NCBI GenBank assembly: GCA_025351745.1
Contig: JANXVI010000362.1
Span: forward strand, 1-44,822
Reading direction: 5' to 3'
Length of the DNA stretch: 44,822 nucleotides
Source of the DNA: Rhodoferax sp.
GTDB taxonomy: Bacteria; Pseudomonadota; Gammaproteobacteria; Burkholderiales; Burkholderiaceae_C
Shown here: positions 41,141 through 44,822 of the stretch, one piece after another
How positions within the stretch are numbered: the first letter of the stretch is position 1
Layout of the letters: each line of letters opens with the position of its first letter
Translations under genes and position numbers: made by a program
Notes under the pieces: model-generated
What the model saw: the letters and a program-made list of their open reading frames with translations, nothing else
The model's database searches: none
What the model was told of the DNA's origin: nothing

Positions 41141-42448
41141 CTAAGCGAGCAGCTGTTGTATGGCCAAAGCTGTGCGTTTGGCCGCACCACCGTGCTCCCG
41201 CCCGAGGGCCAACGCGGCGGCTTGGGCCTTTTCAAGATCTGGTTTCGACCGCACCAGCGCCAACGCTTTGGCGATGGCTTGCGGCATATCGGGTTGCGCA
41301 AAGGCGGCGCCCGCTTTTGCCGCCAACTCGGCGGCCTGCGCGAAGTTGAAGGTGTGCGGGCCCATTACCACCGGGCAGCCGCAGGCCGTGGCTTCGATCA
41401 GGTTGTGACCGCCCAAGGCTGCAAAGCTGCCACCCAGCAATGCCACATCAGACGCCGCGTAGTACAGCGCCATCTCTCCCATTGAATCGCCCAGCCAGAT
41501 ATCCGCCGCCTGCGGGCCGCCAGTCCACTGACTGCGGCGCGACACACTGAAGCCTTCGGACTCGCACAGCGCGGCAACCGCGTCAAAACGCTGCGGATGG
41601 CGCGGCACCAACATCCACTGCACCGACGAGCATGCTATGCTTTTGGTAGCTACTGAAGCAGATTCCACGAGGGCTAGAGACCTATTTTTCTTAAGACACT
41701 GCAAAAAAATAGCCTCCTCACCTTCCCGCGTGTTGGCAAACACGACAACAGGCTTTCCCTGGCCGCTGCGCCAGGTCCGGCCTTGCTGCAACTGCGCGGC
41801 GTCGGGCACCGCATCGAACTTAAAATTGCCAAACACTCCGCTAATCGGCGCTCCCAACCCCGCCAGCCGCTCAGAGTCAGGCGCGGCCTGCGCCCAGACC
41901 GCGCGCAGGCGCGAATAGGCCGGGCGCGCCAACCAGGCCAAGCGTTGCGATTGCTTGAGCGACTTCTCGCTCATGCGGGCGTTGACCAGGCACAGCGGCA
42001 GATGGCGGGTAGCGCAGGCGGCCACCATATTGGGCCAAACCTCGGTCTCCACCAGAAGCCCAATGCGGGGCTGAAAGTGATTGAGGAAGCGCGCAACGGC
42101 ACTGGGCGTGTCCCATGGTTGCCAGACCTGTACATCGCCCTGCTGTAACAGCGAACGCCCTTGCACACGCCCCGTGGCCGTGCCGTGGGTCAACAGCAGG
42201 CGCATACCAGGCAAGGCGGTGCGCAGTTCACCGATCATTTCGGACGCCGCGCGGGTTTCTCCCAATGAGACGGCGTGTACCCATACAAAAAACTGCCCGT
42301 CGTGCTGCTTTGCTTCTTGCGCACCGTAGAAGCCAAAACGCTCTTCAATCTGCTCGCCGTACACCGGTTCCTGCGTTGCACGGCGGCGCAGCTTGGCACG
42401 CACCAAGGGTTGTAGCAACCACATGAACAAGGAGTAGAAATGGCGCAT
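41141..42448 (-). CDS. waaA: 3-deoxy-D-manno-octulosonic acid (KDO) transferase
   Basis: 435 aa. The protein has an N-terminal membrane anchor region (YSLFMWLLQPLVRAKLRRRA), then the GT30 core: FFVWVHAVSLGETRAASEMI, LLTHGTATGR, GLLVETEVWPNMVAAC and LVNARMSEKSLKQSQRLAWL. The C-terminal domain has VPRHPQRFDAVAALCESEGF, WLGDSMGEMALYYAASDVAL and GGSFAALGGHNLIEATACGC. It adds KDO to lipid A precursor at the inner membrane. Anomaly: between REGEEA and WMLVPRHPQR residues about 252-274 (FLQCLKKNRSLALVESASVA...) come from copy D of the interspersed repeat, inserted in frame in the linker between the two domains; other WaaA proteins go almost directly from the acidic EGEE to the VPRHP strand. It is followed by waaC, 12 bases upstream. 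Confidence 0.92.
   Translation of the reverse strand: MRHFYSLFMWLLQPLVRAKLRRRATQEPVYGEQIEERFGFYGAQEAKQHDGQFFVWVHAVSLGETRAASEMIGELRTALPGMRLLLTHGTATGRVQGRSLLQQGDVQVWQPWDTPSAVARFLNHFQPRIGLLVETEVWPNMVAACATRHLPLCLVNARMSEKSLKQSQRLAWLARPAYSRLRAVWAQAAPDSERLAGLGAPISGVFGNFKFDAVPDAAQLQQGRTWRSGQGKPVVVFANTREGEEAIFLQCLKKNRSLALVESASVATKSIACSSVQWMLVPRHPQRFDAVAALCESEGFSVSRRSQWTGGPQAADIWLGDSMGEMALYYAASDVALLGGSFAALGGHNLIEATACGCPVVMGPHTFNFAQAAELAAKAGAAFAQPDMPQAIAKALALVRSKPDLEKAQAAALALGREHGGAAKRTALAIQQLLA
41630..41695 (-). repeat. Interspersed two-hairpin repeat, copy D (inside the waaA reading frame)
   Basis: On the minus strand it begins CTTAAGAAAAAT, exactly like copy C, continues with TCTAGCCCTCGTGGAATCTG and has GCTA-N9-TAGC as a weakened second stem. 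It is about 66 bases, a multiple of three, and free of stops in the waaA frame. Confidence 0.8.
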
Positions 42449-42460
42449 GGGAGTGCGTAT

Positions 42461-43504
42461 TCAGCGGCAGAGCACCGGCGTATCCAGCCGGTCCCAAGCC
42501 TGCCAGACCGTGTCCACATCGGGGTAAGGACTGGCAAACACGCTAACCTGCGGCGAGGCCTTGGGTGCCGCCTCTGTCGGACCGGTACGCCACGCCGTGT
42601 CAAAGTTGTAAATCTGCACGTGGGGCAGGCCCAGTGCCACTGCGATGTGGCTCAATCCACTGTCCACGCCGATGACACCGGCGCACTGGGCCATGGTGTC
42701 GGTCACGGCGTCCAGCCCCATGGCCGGCCAGACCCAAGCATCGTCCAACGCCTCTGCTATGGTCTCGCTGGTCGCCATTTCGGCAGCCGTACCATGCGCC
42801 AGCGCCACAGCGAAACCGCTATGGTTGAGACGCTGACCCAACGCGATCCACGACGCGACAGGCCACTGCTTGTCGACCCGTGAACTACCGTGCACCAGGG
42901 CCACACAAGCCTTGCGCGGTACGAATGCATTGCCGCCGCCCGTGGTGTCCCACGGTTGCGCAGCCTGCGCACCCGCAGCCAAACCAAAGCGGGCTGGCCC
43001 TTCAACCGTATAGCCCAAAGCCTTCGCACACAACAGGCGCGAACGCTGCACTGCGTGCACGTGGGGCTCCAGTTGGATAGCGGTATCGGCCACCCAGCGG
43101 GTCGGCGCCTCATAGCCCGAGCCTTCGGTCTGGTTGGCCATGGCGATGCGTCGCCCCTGTGGTGCGGTGTGCGCCAGCCAGGACACCAGTGCCGACTTGC
43201 TGAGACCTTGCAAGTCTATGACCGCGTCATAACGTTCGGCCTGCAATTGGTTTTTAAATGTCCGCCACTGCGCACGCGTCTGCTGTGACAACGGGTTTTT
43301 GCGCCAGCGGCGCAGCTCGCAGGCAATGGTGTCGTGCACACCGACACAGCGCGCCACCAAGGGCGCAAACGCCCGCTCCACAACCCAATCGATCTGCACA
43401 CCCGGCACCGCGATGCGTATGTCTTGCACGGCCGGCATGGCATGCACAACATCGCCCATCGAGGACAATTTGACGATCAGGACTTTGCGGGGTGGTGACT
43501 TCAA
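42461..43504 (-). CDS. waaC: Lipopolysaccharide heptosyltransferase I
   Basis: 347 aa, a GT9 enzyme. The N-terminus KVLIVKLSSMGDVVHAMPAV is the WaaC hallmark, followed by DWVVERAFAPLVARC, DAVIDLQGLSKSALVSWLA and the C-terminal donor-binding part VALVHGSSRVDKQWPVASWI, GVIGVDSGLSHIAVALGLP and VQIYNFDTAWRTGP. It transfers the first L-glycero-D-manno-heptose to KDO of the inner core. Its ATG overlaps the stop of the phosphomannomutase gene by four bases, and waaA follows 12 bases downstream, so the three form an LPS-core operon. Confidence 0.93.
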   Translation of the reverse strand: MKSPPRKVLIVKLSSMGDVVHAMPAVQDIRIAVPGVQIDWVVERAFAPLVARCVGVHDTIACELRRWRKNPLSQQTRAQWRTFKNQLQAERYDAVIDLQGLSKSALVSWLAHTAPQGRRIAMANQTEGSGYEAPTRWVADTAIQLEPHVHAVQRSRLLCAKALGYTVEGPARFGLAAGAQAAQPWDTTGGGNAFVPRKACVALVHGSSRVDKQWPVASWIALGQRLNHSGFAVALAHGTAAEMATSETIAEALDDAWVWPAMGLDAVTDTMAQCAGVIGVDSGLSHIAVALGLPHVQIYNFDTAWRTGPTEAAPKASPQVSVFASPYPDVDTVWQAWDRLDTPVLCR

Positions 43505-44822
43505 TGCGCAGCCTCGGCAAAGCTGGCGTCGGGCTTGACCGAGCGCAGCAGTGTGAGCATGTCTTCCTGGATGCGGTGCAGGGCTTCGGGCGTGTGGCCT
43601 TCAAAGCGCAGCACCAGAACCGGCGTGGTGTTGGACGCACGGATCAGCCCAAAACCATCGGGCCAATCAACGCGCACGCCGTCAATCGTGTTGATTGTGG
43701 CAGGTGCAGCAAAGGCAGCCTTGGCAACCAGTTGCTCCACCACAGCATGCGGCTCGCCTTCCTTGCATTGCACATTGAGTTCAGGTGTGGAAAAGCTGGT
43801 CGGCAGGTCATGGAGCATCACACCCGCATCGGCAACGCGGCTGACGATCTCCAGCAGGCGGCAACCGGCATAGGTGCCATCGTCAAAGCCGTACCAGCGT
43901 TCCTTGAAGAAGATGTGGCCGCTCATCTCGCCACCCAAGGGCGAATCAATCTCGCGCATCTTGGCCTTGATCAGCGAGTGGCCGGTCTTGTACATCAGCG
44001 GCACACCACCGGCGGCGGTGATGGCCGGTGCCAGGCGCTGCGAGCACTTCACGTCGTAGACGATGGTGCCACCGGGCACGCGGCTCAGCACGTCGCGGGC
44101 GAACAGCATCATCTGGCGGTCGGGGTAGATATTGGTGCCATCCTTGGTGACGATGCCCAGGCGGTCGCCGTCGCCATCAAAGGCCAGGCCCAGTTCGGCA
44201 TCACCGGCCTTTAGCGCGGCGATCAGGTCGTTCAAGTTTTCGGGCTTGCTCGGGTCCGGGTGGTGGTTGGGGAAGTTGCCGTCGACCTCGCTGAACAGCT
44301 CGGTCACCTCGCAGCCAATGGCGCGCAAGATGGCGGGTGCCGACGCACCCGCCACGCCATTGCCGCAATCGACGACGATCTTGATCGGCCGCGCCAGCTT
44401 GATGTCACCGACGATGCGCGTTTGATAGGCCTGCAGCACATCGGCCGTCTGGCGTGCACCGCCGGATTTGAGCGTCCAGCCATCAGACTCCATGATCTTG
44501 CGCAGATTCTGGATGTCATCGCCATAAATGGCGCGCCCGGCCAGCACCATCTTGAAGCCGTTGTAATCCTTGGGGTTGTGGCTGCCGGTGACCTGGATGC
44601 CGCTTCGGCACAGCGTGCTGGCCGCGAAGTACAGCATGGGCGTCGTGACCATGCCGATATCGATGACGGTGATACCCGCGTCCTGCAATCCCGCCATCAG
44701 CGCCTCGGCCAGCGACGGCCCGCTCAGCCGCCCATCGCGCCCCACGGCAACCGTGGTCTGACCTTCGGCCAAAGCCACCGTGCCAAAGGCCCGGCCCAAG
44801 CCGCGCGCCATGGCTTCGTTGA
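43501..44822 (-). CDS. Phosphomannomutase/phosphoglucomutase, 5' end beyond the window
   Basis: At least 440 residues are encoded and the frame is open to the right edge; the missing N-terminus should be about 20-30 residues. All functional loops are present: the phosphoserine loop VTGSHNPKDYNGFKMV, the metal loop FDGDGDRLGI, the sugar loop GGEMSGHIFF and the phosphate-binding loop RASNTTPVLVLRFEG. The TGSHNP form is that of AlgC-type enzymes. It interconverts mannose-6-phosphate with mannose-1-phosphate and the glucose equivalents, supplying sugar nucleotides for LPS and exopolysaccharide. Coupled to waaC through the ATGA overlap. Confidence 0.92.
   Translation of the reverse strand, partial: NEAMARGLGRAFGTVALAEGQTTVAVGRDGRLSGPSLAEALMAGLQDAGITVIDIGMVTTPMLYFAASTLCRSGIQVTGSHNPKDYNGFKMVLAGRAIYGDDIQNLRKIMESDGWTLKSGGARQTADVLQAYQTRIVGDIKLARPIKIVVDCGNGVAGASAPAILRAIGCEVTELFSEVDGNFPNHHPDPSKPENLNDLIAALKAGDAELGLAFDGDGDRLGIVTKDGTNIYPDRQMMLFARDVLSRVPGGTIVYDVKCSQRLAPAITAAGGVPLMYKTGHSLIKAKMREIDSPLGGEMSGHIFFKERWYGFDDGTYAGCRLLEIVSRVADAGVMLHDLPTSFSTPELNVQCKEGEPHAVVEQLVAKAAFAAPATINTIDGVRVDWPDGFGLIRASNTTPVLVLRFEGHTPEALHRIQEDMLTLLRSVKPDASFAEAAH

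Noticed and set aside
1..44822. CRISPR array, tRNA, prophage or insertion sequence
   Set aside because: No regularly spaced direct repeats, no tRNA-like cloverleaf and no transposase or integrase reading frame were seen on either strand.

Overview
The window looks like chromosomal DNA from a betaproteobacterium, most likely Burkholderiales, family Comamonadaceae (Rhodoferax/Polaromonas-like). I infer this from the moderately high G+C, the kinds of genes present (DUF2339/DUF3999 pair, Burkholderiales-type PCMT-rhodanese-TolC-WaaA order, type II QueF), and short interspersed repeats of a kind I associate with that family. I see no tRNA, rRNA, CRISPR array, integrase, transposase or phage gene. 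The genus is inference.

Layout. 1-676: left-edge membrane protein (cut by the window) preceded by a 49-codon gene, both on the minus strand. 677-8634: orphan sensor histidine kinase, periplasmic solute-binding protein, secreted unknown, small membrane protein, a decayed AraC-type regulator, secreted alpha/beta hydrolase, LysE/ArgO exporter, and a TetR regulator divergent from a DUF1304 membrane protein. 8735-13203: DUF2339-DUF3999 envelope operon. 13346-19865: FMN-dependent L-lactate dehydrogenase, DHH phosphoesterase coupled to DNA polymerase IV, a dienoyl-CoA isomerase-like crotonase, and a PAS-GGDEF-EAL protein. 19937-25095: minus-strand run of queF, alpha/beta hydrolase, yaaA, a bacterial phosphagen (arginine-type) kinase and a cyclic-nucleotide-binding MscS-type channel. 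25217-31268: small membrane proteins, a VTT/TVP38 protein, three small secreted unknowns, a branched-chain-type ABC binding protein and a Cache-type chemoreceptor. 31370-37612: DAHP synthase, two convergent FimV-like proteins, MsrA and a hemolysin III/PAQR protein. 37857-44822: TetR regulator, PCMT-like methyltransferase, rhodanese, TolC-family protein, then the LPS-core genes waaA, waaC and a phosphomannomutase/phosphoglucomutase cut by the right edge.

The main points of interest are: (1) a complete phosphagen kinase, rare in bacteria, directly downstream of a cNMP-binding mechanosensitive channel, suggesting an energy-buffering or osmotic/ionic response unit; (2) at least six copies of a short two-hairpin repeat whose second stem keeps pairing while its bases change, with copies inserted in frame in waaA and at the end of dinB and a second, unrelated repeat inserted in frame in the DUF2339 gene, so that repeat DNA is being translated; (3) a structured intergenic element between dinB and the crotonase gene; (4) an AraC-type regulator broken by both a frameshift and an in-frame loss of part of its second helix-turn-helix; and (5) several clean palindromes in regulatory positions.
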